A DNA stretch of 64,000 bases from Clostridiales bacterium. Lineage in GTDB: Bacteria; Bacillota; Clostridia; Oscillospirales; Oscillospiraceae. Every line of letters starts with the position of its first letter. The first letter of the stretch is position 1. The notes below the pieces were generated by a model. It saw only the letters and a program-made list of their open reading frames with translations. It ran no database searches and was not told the origin of the DNA. The stretch is taken from the NCBI GenBank assembly GCA_021202515.1, contig JAJQCW010000057.1, positions 1-64,000 of the forward strand, read 5' to 3'. This document shows, piece after piece, positions 1-9,200 of the stretch. The translations under genes were made by a program, and so were the position numbers.

Positions 1-44
1 TAGACGATGGACAAATTAGCTAAAATGTGTTAGACGTTTGGGGG

Positions 45-995
45 TCAATAATTCGCCTCGATGGTCTTGACCTGCCGATACAGCATGGTATTGGCCGGGA
101 CGCTCACATGGTACTGCGCTGCCAGCTCCAGCACCTTGCCGGTGAGGGTGTCGATTTCGGTGGGGCGCTTCCGGCGGATATCCTGGAGAGTGGAGGAGTT
201 GTGGTGGTAGGTGTCGGGCAGCAGTTTGCCGTAAAACTCCTTTTTGTAGTCCTCCGGCGTATCCCAGTAGGTGCGGTATCCGGCGGCGGACATGACGGCG
301 AAAATCTCGTCGATCAGGTCGTTCATAATGGCGACGCCCTCCGGGGCCTCTCCCAGCGCGCCGTAGTGGACGCCCAGCACCGCCCCCAGAGGGTTCAGGG
401 TGCAGTTATAGAGCATTTTGGCCCACAGGGCCGCGCCCACATCGTCGGTGGTCTGGCAGGGGATACCTCCGGCGTTGATGGCCTGAGCCAGCGGCTCCAG
501 CGGAGCCACGTCCAGGCCGTAGAGGTTGCCCAGCAGCACCGGCGCGGTGTGAACGGTGACGTTGCTGACGTTGGGGGCCTGCCGCTGGAAGCCGGTGATG
601 ACGCGGGCGCAGCAGACCTGCTCCTGGGGGAAGTGGCGCAGATACGCCTGGTCGTTGCCCCAGCCATTTTGCAGGATGACCAGCTTGCCCTGGGGCTTGA
701 GGATGGCGCGGTGTTCCCACAGCGTGTCGCTGACCGCGTTATTTGCCATGGTTTTGACCGAGATGAGGACGTAATCAAAAGCGTTTTCCGGGAACACGCC
801 GTAGTCGTCGCTGACCGTTGCCTCTCCCGCGGGGATCGCCGCCTCCCCAAAGAGACCGGTGCGCCGCAGTCCCTCAGCGGCAATGGCGTCTTTGGTGGCT
901 CCCCGCGCCAGCAGGGAAACGCTGCACCCAACCGAGTGGAGGGTGGCGGCCATGGCTACGCCTACGGCCCCTGTGCCGACAATGAGAACTTCCAT
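45..995 (-). CDS. panE: 2-dehydropantoate 2-reductase family protein (ketopantoate reductase)
   Basis: Predicted cytosolic NADPH-dependent reductase of 316 residues, the usual size for the PanE/ApbA family, which converts ketopantoate to pantoate in coenzyme A synthesis. The N-terminus carries a dinucleotide-binding GTGAVG at residues 7-12. Family catalytic positions are present: SVK with K81, LQNG with N110, and KMLYN with K193/N197. A GAGGAG ribosome site lies 9 nt before the ATG. No other pantothenate gene is adjacent and family A/B repeats lie just upstream. Many Firmicutes carry paralogues acting on other 2-keto acids, so the fold is secure but the substrate is inferred. Confidence 0.85.
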   Translation of the reverse strand: MEVLIVGTGAVGVAMAATLHSVGCSVSLLARGATKDAIAAEGLRRTGLFGEAAIPAGEATVSDDYGVFPENAFDYVLISVKTMANNAVSDTLWEHRAILKPQGKLVILQNGWGNDQAYLRHFPQEQVCCARVITGFQRQAPNVSNVTVHTAPVLLGNLYGLDVAPLEPLAQAINAGGIPCQTTDDVGAALWAKMLYNCTLNPLGAVLGVHYGALGEAPEGVAIMNDLIDEIFAVMSAAGYRTYWDTPEDYKKEFYGKLLPDTYHHNSSTLQDIRRKRPTEIDTLTGKVLELAAQYHVSVPANTMLYRQVKTIEANY

Positions 996-1017
996 CGTGT
1001 TTCACTCCTCACTTTCT

Positions 1018-1497
1018 AATGAGCAATTAGCAATGTGCAATGTGCAATTATGCGTATAATTGGATGTTTTTTTGAACTTTAACAGTTTTCTATTTCGCAG
1101 CTTTGAGGTGAAACCCCTCCGTCACGGCTTACGCCGTGCCACCTCCCCTTTGCGACTCGCATGGCCCCAAAGGGCCATAGCTCTACAGCAAGCTGCACTT
1201 CGCCTGCATTTGCGCTAAAGAGGAATTGGCCATTGCCGTCAAGGGCACTTCCGGGGCTGCGCCCCTCCCTGTCGGCCAGCGCTTCACAGGGGCGACAAGA
1301 GGGGATAGTGCTTGCCATCTGGTGTTGGTTTTGTTCGACAGACGTGGAGTTTTCAGTGGAAAAGCCCTTTTTCTAGCCACTAACCGCTAGTCACTAAAAT
1401 GCCGCTGATGTAAAGGGATACCCAAATTTTTATCAATGTGCGTTCCGTTTTCTCCCATTGCTAATTGCTAATTGCACATTGCTAATTTCTAATTGGC
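1018..1497. repeat. Composite repeat: inverted family A arrays flanking a family B element
   Basis: This fills the gap between the reductase and the NUDIX gene. AT-rich words such as GCAATTAGCAATGTGCAATG occur at 1018-1051 and reappear inverted (TTGCTAATTGCTAATTGC) at 1455-1497. Between them, about 1104-1428 is a family B element: ACCCCTCC, a GCACTTCCGGGGCTG core, GAGGGGATAGTGCTTG, and an end reading GCTGATGTAAAGGGATACCC. The inverted outer arms could be terminal repeats of a nonautonomous element. No gene is seen here. Confidence 0.75.
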
Positions 1498-1952
1498 TCT
1501 CCGTTCAGCGCGGCGCTGACCAGCGCATCCCCCTGATACACCAGCTTCAGGGAGAAAAACGGCCCCGCCTCGTCCAGCAGGCGCAGAAAGATGTGGTCGC
1601 CTTCCCACAGGGGCAACTGCCCCACTCGCTCCTTGGGGACCCACTCCAGCGTCCCCTCGTCGCAGTCGGTCAGGGTGCCGGAGAAGTCCCGCGCCACGAA
1701 GAGGTGCATGTACTCCGTCTCCCACCGGTCGGAGACGAAGGTCACAAGCCCCCGGTACTCCGGGCGGCGCAGGGTCAGCCCCGTCTCCTCCAGGGCCTCC
1801 CGGCAGACGCATTCCTCCGGGCTTTCCCCGTCCTCGAACTTGCCGCCCACACCGATCCACTTGTCATGGTTCAGGTCGTTTTCCTTTTTGACCCGGTGGA
1901 GCATGAGATAGCAGCCGTTTTGTTCGATGTAACAGAGCGTGGTGTTCAGCAT
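1482..1952 (-). CDS. NUDIX hydrolase (8-oxo-dGTP diphosphatase-like)
   Basis: Protein of 156 residues with one NUDIX fold. The NUDIX box begins GGKFEDGES and ends REALEETGL, giving the family pattern Gx5Ex7REUxEExGU that binds Mg2+ and cleaves nucleoside diphosphates linked to another moiety. The small size and MutT-like layout suggest oxidised dNTP sanitation, but the substrate cannot be read from sequence. AAAGGGA precedes the ATG. The last residues (PIRN) and the stop codon lie inside an AT-rich family A repeat, so the repeat appears to supply the C-terminus. It diverges from argF. Confidence 0.85.
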   Translation of the reverse strand: MLNTTLCYIEQNGCYLMLHRVKKENDLNHDKWIGVGGKFEDGESPEECVCREALEETGLTLRRPEYRGLVTFVSDRWETEYMHLFVARDFSGTLTDCDEGTLEWVPKERVGQLPLWEGDHIFLRLLDEAGPFFSLKLVYQGDALVSAALNGEPIRN

Positions 1953-1988
1953 GGCAATTCCCTTTCTGCGGCAAATGACATTCCATGG

Positions 1989-2017
1989 TTGCGAAAGCCG
2001 TCAAAATGGTATATGAT
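1989..2017 (+). promoter_or_regulatory. Promoter of the ornithine carbamoyltransferase gene
   Basis: TTGCGA (1989-1994), a 17-bp spacer and TATGAT (2012-2017) form a sigma-A-type promoter. It lies inside the longest open frame for the downstream gene, which supports the internal ATG at 2075 as the true start. Confidence 0.7.
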
Positions 2018-2074
2018 AGGTACATGATTCATTTTCGCGCCTGCCCTCAGGCGCACTACACAGGAGGAATCCCC

Positions 2075-3058
2075 ATGAACCTGAAAGGCAGAAATTTTTT
2101 GAAGCTGTTGGACTTCACCCCGGAGGAAATTCAGGGTCTGCTGGACCTGGCCGCCGACCTGAAAGCCAAGAAGAAGGCCGGTGTCAGCCACGCTACCTGC
2201 GCCGGGAAGAACGTGGCCCTGATTTTTGAAAAGACTTCCACCCGGACCCGTTGCGCTTTTGAAGTAGCGGCCCGGGATCTGGGCGCGGGCGTGACCTACC
2301 TGGACCCCTCCGGCTCTCAGATCGGCAAAAAGGAATCCATCGCGGACACCGCACGGGTGCTGGGCCGGATGTTCGACGGCATCGAGTACCGGGGCTATGG
2401 ACAGGCCATCGTGGAGGAGCTGGCGGCCTACGCCGGCGTCCCCGTCTGGAACGGCCTGACCAACGAGTTCCATCCCACCCAGATTTTGGCCGATTTCCTG
2501 ACCATTCAGGAGCATTTCGGCCACCTGAAGGGCGTCAACCTGGTCTACCTGGGCGACGCAAGATATAACATGGGCGACTCCCTGATGGTGGGCTGCGCCA
2601 AGATGGGGATGCACTTCACCGCCTGCGCCCCCAAAGCCTACTTCCCCGACCAGGCCCTCATCGACCAGTGTCAGGCCATCGCCGCCGAAACCGGCGCAAC
2701 CCTCCGCTTCTGCGAGGACCCCATGGAGGCCACCAAGGGGGCCGACGTGCTGTATACCGACGTGTGGGTGTCCATGGGCGAGCCGGTGGAGGTCTGGGAG
2801 CGGCGTATCAACGACCTGGCCCCCTACCAGGTGAACCAGGCGCTGATGGACAACGCCGGGCCGCAGTGCCGGTTCATGCACTGTCTGCCCGCCTTCCACG
2901 ACCACAAGACCACCATCGGCAAGGAGATGGGCGAGCGCTTTGGCCGGGACGCCATGGAGGTCTCCGATGAGGTATTCGAGGGGCCTCAGTCCATCGTCTT
3001 TGACGAGGCCGAGAACCGGATGCATACCATCAAGGCGGTCATGGCGGCCACACTGTGA
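2075..3058 (+). CDS. argF: Ornithine carbamoyltransferase
   Basis: Catalyses carbamoyl phosphate plus ornithine to citrulline, in arginine synthesis or, in reverse, in the arginine deiminase pathway. The 327-residue length is typical. The carbamoyl-phosphate loop STRTR is at residues 55-59, followed by HPTQ and the ornithine-site HCLPAFHD near the C-terminus. The frame is open from 1985, but the ATG at 2075 has AGGAGG about 7 nt upstream and a promoter between the two, so I chose 2075. No other arginine gene is adjacent and no ARG box or T-box leader was recognised, so biosynthetic versus catabolic use is open. Confidence 0.94.
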   Translation: MNLKGRNFLKLLDFTPEEIQGLLDLAADLKAKKKAGVSHATCAGKNVALIFEKTSTRTRCAFEVAARDLGAGVTYLDPSGSQIGKKESIADTARVLGRMFDGIEYRGYGQAIVEELAAYAGVPVWNGLTNEFHPTQILADFLTIQEHFGHLKGVNLVYLGDARYNMGDSLMVGCAKMGMHFTACAPKAYFPDQALIDQCQAIAAETGATLRFCEDPMEATKGADVLYTDVWVSMGEPVEVWERRINDLAPYQVNQALMDNAGPQCRFMHCLPAFHDHKTTIGKEMGERFGRDAMEVSDEVFEGPQSIVFDEAENRMHTIKAVMAATL

Positions 3059-3125
3059 CCCGCGCCGGGATGTTCCCTTCTGCCCCGCTGTTGGGGCGTT
3101 GGTCATCCGCCTTGGGTAGGCTTGG

Positions 3126-3287
3126 TTGAATGTGCAATGTGCAATGAGCAATGTGCAATTATATGTTGTGGAGACAGTGTTTGTGATTTCCTACGGAACG
3201 TATCGTTTTCGGCGGCGTTTTCGTCATACAACCACGGCTGACCCCCCAGCCATTGCACATTGCACATTGCTAATTGCTAATTTTAAA
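3126..3287. repeat. Family A repeat, inverted pair
   Basis: GTGCAATGTGCAATGAGCAA at about 3127-3160 is mirrored by CATTGCACATTGCACATTGC at about 3251-3285, with some 90 bp between. Same AT-rich family as at 1018-1497 and 59718-59877. The interior carries no recognisable gene. Confidence 0.75.
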
Positions 3288-3310
3288 AGGCTTCTATTTT
3301 TTCCACAAAC

Positions 3311-3354
3311 CAAAAAGAAAACCGGTGTGACTGTCGCCAATCACACCGGTTTTC
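3311..3354 (-). terminator. Rho-independent terminator of tRNA-Arg
   Basis: A 14-bp stem (arms 3317-3330 and 3341-3354, core AACCGGTGTGA) with a 10-nt loop is followed on the minus strand by CTTTTTGG. It starts within two bases of the tRNA CCA end. Confidence 0.85.
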
Positions 3355-3355
3355 C

Positions 3356-3432
3356 TGGTACGCGAGAAGGGACTCGAACCCCCGACCTTTTGGTTCGTAG
3401 CCAAACACTCTATCCAACTGAGCTACTCGCGC
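3356..3432 (-). tRNA. tRNA-Arg (anticodon ACG)
   Basis: A 77-nt cloverleaf. The acceptor stem is GCGCGAG paired with CTCGCGT (one G-U pair), followed by discriminator A and an encoded CCA. The D arm has AGCTCAGTTGGATAGAG, the anticodon arm is TTTGG-CTACGAA-CCAAA with anticodon ACG, and the T arm contains GTTCGAGTC. ACG is normally deaminated to ICG and decodes CGU, CGC and CGA arginine codons. Confidence 0.97.
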
Positions 3433-3460
3433 ATATCGCCTGTTCCCTGGCGACTAGATT

Positions 3461-3489
3461 ATCTTAGCACAGCTTCCCCGGAAATGCAA
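3461..3489 (-). promoter_or_regulatory. Promoter of tRNA-Arg
   Basis: On the minus strand TTGCAT (3484-3489), a 17-bp spacer and TAAGAT (3461-3466) lie about 30 bp before the tRNA 5' end. Confidence 0.55.
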
Positions 3490-3524
3490 GCGTTTTTTTC
3501 GGTTTTTTCGGAGAATCTTTCCGC

Positions 3525-3848
3525 TCACAGATAATCCTCTCTGGGCGGGGTAAACACATCCACCACTTCCCCCGCCTCCAGCACACGGAAGGAGTGCAGC
3601 ATACCGCCGGGAATGGCGTAGGTGTCTCCGGCGGTCAGTTCATAGGCCGCCTCGCCCACCGTCAGGGTATACCGCCCGGAAATCACATAGCCGCACTGCT
3701 CATGAGGGTGCTGGTGGGGCGAGGCATAGTTCCCCACCACATAGTTCATCTTCGTCACCTGGGACTTTTCCCCCACCGCCAGGGAATCCAGAGAGACACC
3801 CTTAAAAACCTTCTTTTTGGACTCTGCCTTTTTGACAACGGGTTTCAT
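3525..3848 (-). CDS. Small cupin-domain protein
   Basis: A 107-residue single-domain cupin. The metal-binding motif is visible as HQHPHEQ around residues 46-52 and the second motif as PGGMLHSF around residues 80-87. Small cupins bind metals and act as isomerases, dioxygenases or sensors; nothing here fixes the reaction. The ATG overlaps the stop of the upstream acetyltransferase gene by 4 nt (ATGA), so it is translationally coupled and probably transcribed from the MarR-controlled promoter. Its role is likely linked to the ligand sensed by that MarR protein (inference). Confidence 0.8.
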   Translation of the reverse strand: MKPVVKKAESKKKVFKGVSLDSLAVGEKSQVTKMNYVVGNYASPHQHPHEQCGYVISGRYTLTVGEAAYELTAGDTYAIPGGMLHSFRVLEAGEVVDVFTPPREDYL

Positions 3849-4315
3849 TGTTCCACTTCCTCCTCAACGCTGTATTCAAAGGCAATGTCGCCTCGTTCGT
3901 ACTCGTAATTTTGCAGTTTGACCTCCCGGAAGCCGTGCTTTTCGTAGATGTGCAGGGCGATTTTCAGCTTGCGGTTGGAGAGCATAAAGAGCCGTTTTGC
4001 CCCGTGGTCCAGCGCCCAGTCCATCGCCGCCTCAAACACGGCGGTCCCCGCGCCCTTGTGGGGGAGTGCCTTGTTGGAACCCAGCTTGCAGATTTCCCAC
4101 GTGGTCCCCTCCATGGGCGTCGCCATGCAGGTGGCCAGCGGGGTCTCCCCCTCCACGGCGAAGAAGATCATCCCACCCCTGTCCATCTCTTTGTCCAGAT
4201 TGGCGAACAGTTCTAAATCCGGCTCCTCCAGCGAGCCGAAGTTGGAGACGATCCAGTCGGTGTTGAAGTCGATGAACGCCTGTCGGTAGCGTTCCTCAAA
4301 GGGTACGATTTTCAT
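3845..4315 (-). CDS. GNAT family N-acetyltransferase
   Basis: A 156-residue acetyl-CoA-dependent acyltransferase. The acetyl-CoA loop region reads HKGAGTAVFEAA and a C-terminal segment reads IYEKHGF, both typical of GNAT proteins. The frame is open a little further upstream, but the ATG at 4315 has GGAGG 8 nt before it and is preferred. The gene overlaps the marR-like gene by 20 bp and the cupin gene by 4 bp, so the three form an operon. The substrate is unknown; MarR/GNAT pairs often deal with small-molecule stress, which is inference only. Confidence 0.82.
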   Translation of the reverse strand: MKIVPFEERYRQAFIDFNTDWIVSNFGSLEEPDLELFANLDKEMDRGGMIFFAVEGETPLATCMATPMEGTTWEICKLGSNKALPHKGAGTAVFEAAMDWALDHGAKRLFMLSNRKLKIALHIYEKHGFREVKLQNYEYERGDIAFEYSVEEEVEQ

Positions 4316-4757
4316 GCTCTTGTCCTCCCTTTCCAAGAATCTCCGTCACCGTGGACAGCGCGGCGGTCAGCGCAACGCACTCCTCCCCGCTCAACCCGTC
4401 GATTTGCCCGGTGATCTGGCGGTCTGTCAACGCGATCAGCCGGTTCGTCTCCGCGTTTCCCGCTCCCGTCAGGAAGAGGGTAGTGCGCCTCCGATCCTCC
4501 TCGGAGCGGCGCTTTTCCACCAGCCCACCCGCGCAGAACCGCTGTATAATGCGGCTCAAATAGCTTTTGTCGATGCCCAGCGTTTTCACGATGTCGCTCT
4601 GGGCGCAGGAGGGGTGGGCTTGCAGCTCAAACAGCACCCGCGTCTCCGCGATGGAGTAGCCGCCGCCCAGGTAGCTTGCGTTTAAAAAGTCCATTTTTAC
4701 CGTGTAAAATCGGTTGAATGCCCGGATCGCGTCGCACAGTTCCCAATACTGTTCCAT
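4296..4757 (-). CDS. MarR family transcriptional regulator
   Basis: A 153-residue winged-helix repressor. The recognition helix region reads IDKSYLSRIIQRF and the wing reads KRRSEEDRRRTTLFLT, both strongly MarR-like. The start is either a TTG at 4775 or the ATG at 4757; I chose ATG, although its AGGAG is only 3 nt away. It heads an operon with GNAT and cupin genes. Two near-identical palindromes flank its own promoter, so autorepression relieved by a small ligand is the expected logic. Confidence 0.88.
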   Translation of the reverse strand: MEQYWELCDAIRAFNRFYTVKMDFLNASYLGGGYSIAETRVLFELQAHPSCAQSDIVKTLGIDKSYLSRIIQRFCAGGLVEKRRSEEDRRRTTLFLTGAGNAETNRLIALTDRQITGQIDGLSGEECVALTAALSTVTEILGKGGQEHENRTL

Positions 4758-4775
4758 CTGCTCCTGCCCTTTCAA

Positions 4776-4830
4776 TAGTTGACGTTGTCCACGAATTAAG
4801 TATAATCACATTAGTGGACGTTGTCAACTA
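4776..4830 (-). promoter_or_regulatory. MarR operon promoter with two operator copies
   Basis: On the minus strand TTGACA (4822-4827), a 17-bp spacer and TATACT (4799-4804) form a consensus promoter. A 17-bp operator TAGTTGACGTTGTCCAC (4776-4792) covers the expected start point. Its inverted partner GTGGACGTTGTCAACTA (4814-4830) covers the -35. The arms match at 14 of 17 positions, and each half is itself a partial palindrome around GAC-N3-GTC. This is the expected geometry for MarR autorepression. Confidence 0.85.
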
Positions 4831-4855
4831 TTTTTTGCGCTGATTTCCCAAAAGG

Positions 4856-4899
4856 GAAAAAACAACCCCGGAGAGACGGCAAGGGCCGCCCTTCCGGGG
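4856..4899 (-). terminator. Terminator after the YibE/F-like gene
   Basis: Stem CCCCGGA (4866-4872) with TCCGGGG (4893-4899) and an inner GC-rich hairpin, followed on the minus strand by TTGTTTTTTCCC. It ends the yibE/F transcript just before the MarR promoter region. Confidence 0.8.
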
Positions 4900-4910
4900 C
4901 CTGTATTTGC

Positions 4911-6125
4911 TTATTGAGATACCTCCTGCTCCGTCTCCGCGCCCTTCCAGCGGCTCAGCAGCAGGGCGGTGAACACCGCCACGCAGGGGACGGCCAGCAC
5001 AATGCCCAAACTGCCCGCAATGGCCCGGATCAGCTCGATGGAGACGAAATCCGTGTTCATCAGTTGGGTGAAGGACACCTGATAGGAGTAAATCAGCACC
5101 ATCATGTTGAAGGACGCGCCCGCCACCGCCAGCACGAGGGTGTTTGCCATGGTGCCGGTGGCGTCCCTGCCCACCTTCATGCCGGAGAGGAACAGCTCGC
5201 GGGTGGTGATATCCGGTCGCTTCTGTTTCAGTTCGTCCATGGAGGAGGCCACGCTCATGGCGATGTCCATCACTGCGCCCAGGGCGGTCAGCAAAATGCT
5301 GCTGAGCAGCAGGCCCCGGATGTGCAGGCCGTTTTCTGCCTGGACCAGCATCAGGGCCTCCGCCTCGTCGGACTGGTAGGCGGAGATATGCACCAGTCCC
5401 ACCGCGATGGTCCCCAGCAGGGCGGCGCAGCCCACGCCGCAGATGCAGCCCAGTGCTCCGCCGATGGTTTTGGGCTGCCAGCCCCCCAGCAGGTAAAAGC
5501 CCACCACCGTGGCGGCGGCCACCAGCGCCAGGGTCAGCGGCACCGAGGGATAGCCCCGGAGGGTCAGCGGTACCAGCAGGAACACGGTGCTGACAAAGGC
5601 AAACGCCAGCCCCAGGAAGGCCATCAGCCCCTGGAACCCGCCCAGGGCGATGAGCGCCAGAGCGAACAGCGCCACGAACAGCAGCAGCCAGGGCGTCCGG
5701 TAGTAGTTATAGATGGAGACGGTGTACACCCCCGTGCCGGTGGTGTCGATGCGGACCGTGACCCAGTCCCCCTCTCCCACGTCCACGTTATAGAGGGCGC
5801 TGAGGTAGTTGGTGACCTGCACCACGTCCCCCTTGTAGCGACCGGACTTGATTTTCAGCTCCAGCACCGTACTGCCCACAGAGTAGTTCTCATAGCTCTC
5901 ATCGGTGACGGTGTTGTCCTCCAGCACAGAGAGGACCTTGGCGCTTTCGTACTCGGTGCCGCTGCTGTCGGTGGTGGTGTAGCCGTTCCAGCCGGTGTTG
6001 GCCCAGCGCAGGGCAAACAGGTAGACCAGGGCCAGCACGAGGATGACGATGACCTTCACCGCCCGCCCCCGTGCCGCCCGGTCCAGCGAACAGATGGGGC
6101 CGGGGGTTTTCACTTTCTTCTCCAT
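4911..6125 (-). CDS. YibE/F-like multispanning membrane protein
   Basis: A 404-residue integral membrane protein. One N-terminal helix (about residues 24-42) is followed by an extracytoplasmic beta-rich region of about 100 residues and then seven or so membrane helices, matching the YibE/F family. A conserved family stretch reads SDEAEALMLVQAENGLHIRG. Its molecular function is not established; transport is a guess from topology. GGAG lies 9 nt before the ATG. It stands alone with its own terminator, and no promoter was firmly identified. Confidence 0.8.
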   Translation of the reverse strand: MEKKVKTPGPICSLDRAARGRAVKVIVILVLALVYLFALRWANTGWNGYTTTDSSGTEYESAKVLSVLEDNTVTDESYENYSVGSTVLELKIKSGRYKGDVVQVTNYLSALYNVDVGEGDWVTVRIDTTGTGVYTVSIYNYYRTPWLLLFVALFALALIALGGFQGLMAFLGLAFAFVSTVFLLVPLTLRGYPSVPLTLALVAAATVVGFYLLGGWQPKTIGGALGCICGVGCAALLGTIAVGLVHISAYQSDEAEALMLVQAENGLHIRGLLLSSILLTALGAVMDIAMSVASSMDELKQKRPDITTRELFLSGMKVGRDATGTMANTLVLAVAGASFNMMVLIYSYQVSFTQLMNTDFVSIELIRAIAGSLGIVLAVPCVAVFTALLLSRWKGAETEQEVSQ

Positions 6126-6167
6126 AGCTTAAAACTCCTAAATGGGGGAAATTTGCGTCAAACGGAT

Positions 6168-6193
6168 GGGGCAGGGGCCGCAGCCCCTGCCCC
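6168..6193 (-). terminator. Strong hairpin after the giant PHP gene
   Basis: GGGGCAGGGGC pairs with GCCCCTGCCCC around a 4-nt loop, about 40 bp beyond the PHP-gene stop. There is no clear U tract on the minus strand, so it may act as an mRNA 3' stabiliser rather than an intrinsic terminator. Confidence 0.45.
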
Positions 6194-6232
6194 GCTTGTT
6201 GGTTTTTGGTTGCTTTCTGTGGTGTGATGCGA

Positions 6233-9200
6233 TTACTTCTTGACCTTGACGGTCTTGACCTTGCTCCAGCCAGCGTAAGAGGTCACGCTGCCAGAGGTCT
6301 TGTAGGGCCGCATACGGATGTAATACGTCTTGCCCTTGGTCAGGTTCTTGAGGGTGGTGGTCAGGTTCTTGTTGCCCTTGATCTTAACGGTCTTGGTGGT
6401 GGAGCTGGTGAAGCTCTTGCTGGTGGAATACTCGATGATGTAGCCGGTGGCCTGGGTGTTCCGGGTCCACTTGAGGCTGATCTTCTTGCTGCTGACGTTC
6501 TTGGCGCGGGTGAAGTGCTTGGCGGTCAGGCGGTAGATGGTCTCAGTGGCGGAAGCCTTGCTCTTTCCGGCGGAGTTCACCGCGTAAACCTTGTACTGGT
6601 ACTTGGTGCCGTTCTTCTTGGCGGCGGTGTCGGTCCAGGTAGTGCTGCTGGTGGTCTTGACCTTCTTCCAGCTTCCGCTGCCGATCTTGCGGTAGACCTG
6701 GTAGCTGGTGGCGCCGTCCACGGCGTTCCAGGTGACCTTAATACCCTTGGCCGTGTTGGTCAGAGAGGTTATCTTGGTGGCGGCGGGAACGGTGACTGCC
6801 TCTTCCAGCGCGTCGATGGCGGCGGTCAGGGCGGCGGTGGCCTCGTCCACCTCAGCCTGGGTGGCTTCAGCGTTGGCGGCCACTTCCTTGGCGGCGGTCA
6901 GCGCGGTTTCCACAGCAGACCAGGTGCTGGCGGTGTAGTCGCTCCCGGTCAGGGCCTCAGCCTGCTCAATGGCGGCGGTGAGGGCGGTGGTGTCAACCGT
7001 TACAGCAGCCGCAGTGACTACGATCTCGTCGCAGTCTCTCACACGGAGCACGGCGACCTCTTCACCGAAGGTGTCGCTGTCGGTGGCCAGGGTCTCCGGA
7101 TGCATGTACAGCACGCCCACGGCGCTGACAGTGGCCCCGGTGGTGACGGTTTCGGCCAGGGTGTTCTCGCCGGTGGTGCCGGAGAGGATGTAGCCATCGA
7201 TAAAGACCACGGACTCGCCGGTGCTGTCGCTGACCGTGAACTGGGCCAGGGTGCCGTCGGAGTTGTAGTAGACGGAGCCGACGGTGCCTTCCACCTGGAT
7301 GAGCTTGCCGCCGTTGGCCGCATAGTCCGCGCCCTCGGCGCAGGTCACCAGGGTCGGGTCAACCACGTTCAGGTTTTCGCTGTCCAGAATGGTGTAGCTC
7401 ATCACCTTCAGCTCGATGTCGCCCTGATAGGACGCCAGGTAGCCGGTGACTTCCATGTAGGTGCCCAGCTCCAGGCCGGATTCCGCATAGGGGAAGATGT
7501 CGATGCCGCCGGTCTCGTCCTGGATGTAGATGCAGTCGAAGAAGGCGTTGTCCTCGTTGGCGGTGCCGGCGGTGACGTAGCCGCGCACCTTGTAGATGCT
7601 GCCGGAGCCTTCACCGTCGCCGTAAGCAGCGCGGACGGTGGCGATGTCGGTGACAGGCAGCTCCACCTGCACGTCGGTCAGGATGTTGGTGATGATGGTG
7701 GTGTTGGCATAGGGCAGGTCATAGTCGTCTACGTCGGCGTCCACCTCGAAGTCGGAGCAGAACACGCCGCCGGAGACAAAGATGGTGCCGCCGTAACCGG
7801 TGTCCTCGCAGGCCAGGAACACGGCCTCGCCCTCCGAGGTGACCACGTTGTAGTTGTAGCCGGAGCCGCTTTCGATCACGTCGGAAGCGCCCACGCCGTC
7901 CTTGTCGCTGTCGATGGAATAGGTGGTGTCGAAGCCCGCGACCAGCCAGGTGCCGTCGCCCACGTTGACGGTGCAGCCGCTGTACTGGCTGTAGACCTGG
8001 TAGTCCTCGCCGTCCTCGACGCTGTCCACGTCAACCACGCCGGACAGCCACTCGGACTCCATGTTAAAGGTCTCCAGATAGAGCCGGTAAGCCTGGCCGC
8101 CATTGTTATTGACGTCATAGGCTTCGTCGTCGTTGAGGCTCATGGAAGAGCCGAGGGCCTCCAGCAGCTTGTTCTGCTGGGCGGCGGTGTGGTACTCTGC
8201 GGAGCTGCTGGCCTCGCCGTAGTCCGCCAGACCGCAGACGATGACGCTGCCGCCGGCCTGTACGTAGGCCTGTACCGCCTCGATGAACTCGTCCTCATAG
8301 AGGCTGGCCACGTAGTCCCCGGCGTTGGCGGTGCCGCTCTTCTTGGCGGGGGCGGAGATGATGAGCAGAGAACAGTCGTCCAGGACGCTGTCGTCGCCGT
8401 AGTAGTCCTCCACGTCGGTGACAATGTTGAGCTTGATGGACTGGTTGGCTGCGATGGCCTCCAGCTCGGTCATGTTGCCGCCGTAATAGCCGGTCACATA
8501 GTCGTTGTAGTGGCTACCGTCCACCACCACGTTGGTCACCATGTCAGCGGAGACATAGCTGACGGTCAGCGGCTCGGTGTAGACCTTGGTCACGCCGTTC
8601 AGGGTGCCGGTGATGGTGGCGGTGTAGATGGTGGAGCCAAGCCCATCATAGACATAGTAGAAGCTATAGTCTGCGGTGTCCATGCTCTCCACCTCGGTGG
8701 GAACGTCGGTGGTCGCTACGATCTGGTCGGTGATGTCGGTGACGTTGCCGTCCAGGTCGGTGACGGTGAAGGTGATGCTCTCGATGTCAAAGTCCTTGCT
8801 CTCGTTGTTGTAGAGGCTCAGGGTCATGTTCAGCGCTTCGTTCTGCACGGCCAGCGCGTCGTTGCTCTCGAAGGTGGACACGCCCAGGGCTTCCACGTCG
8901 CCCACCCACACAGGGGCGGTGACGGCGATGTCGCCATCGGCCTCCACGACCTTGATGTAGTAATAGGAGTAATCGGAGCTGACGTTGAAGGTCACGGTGT
9001 CCTCACTGCCGCTGACGGTCTGGGAAGCCAGCACATAGCCGCCGTTGACGATGACGGAAACGGTGCCCAGGGAGCTGTCGGTGGGGTCGCTGAGTTTGAC
9101 GGACAGGGTCACGGTGTCGTCCACATCGCTCTCGGAGAGGATGGTACCCATGATGTTGCCGTCCAGGGTGTAGTAGATGGAGAGGTCGTTGTCCTCGGTG

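Noticed and set aside
1985..2074. N-terminal extension of argF
   Set aside because: The promoter lies inside it and the AGGAGG belongs to the ATG at 2075.
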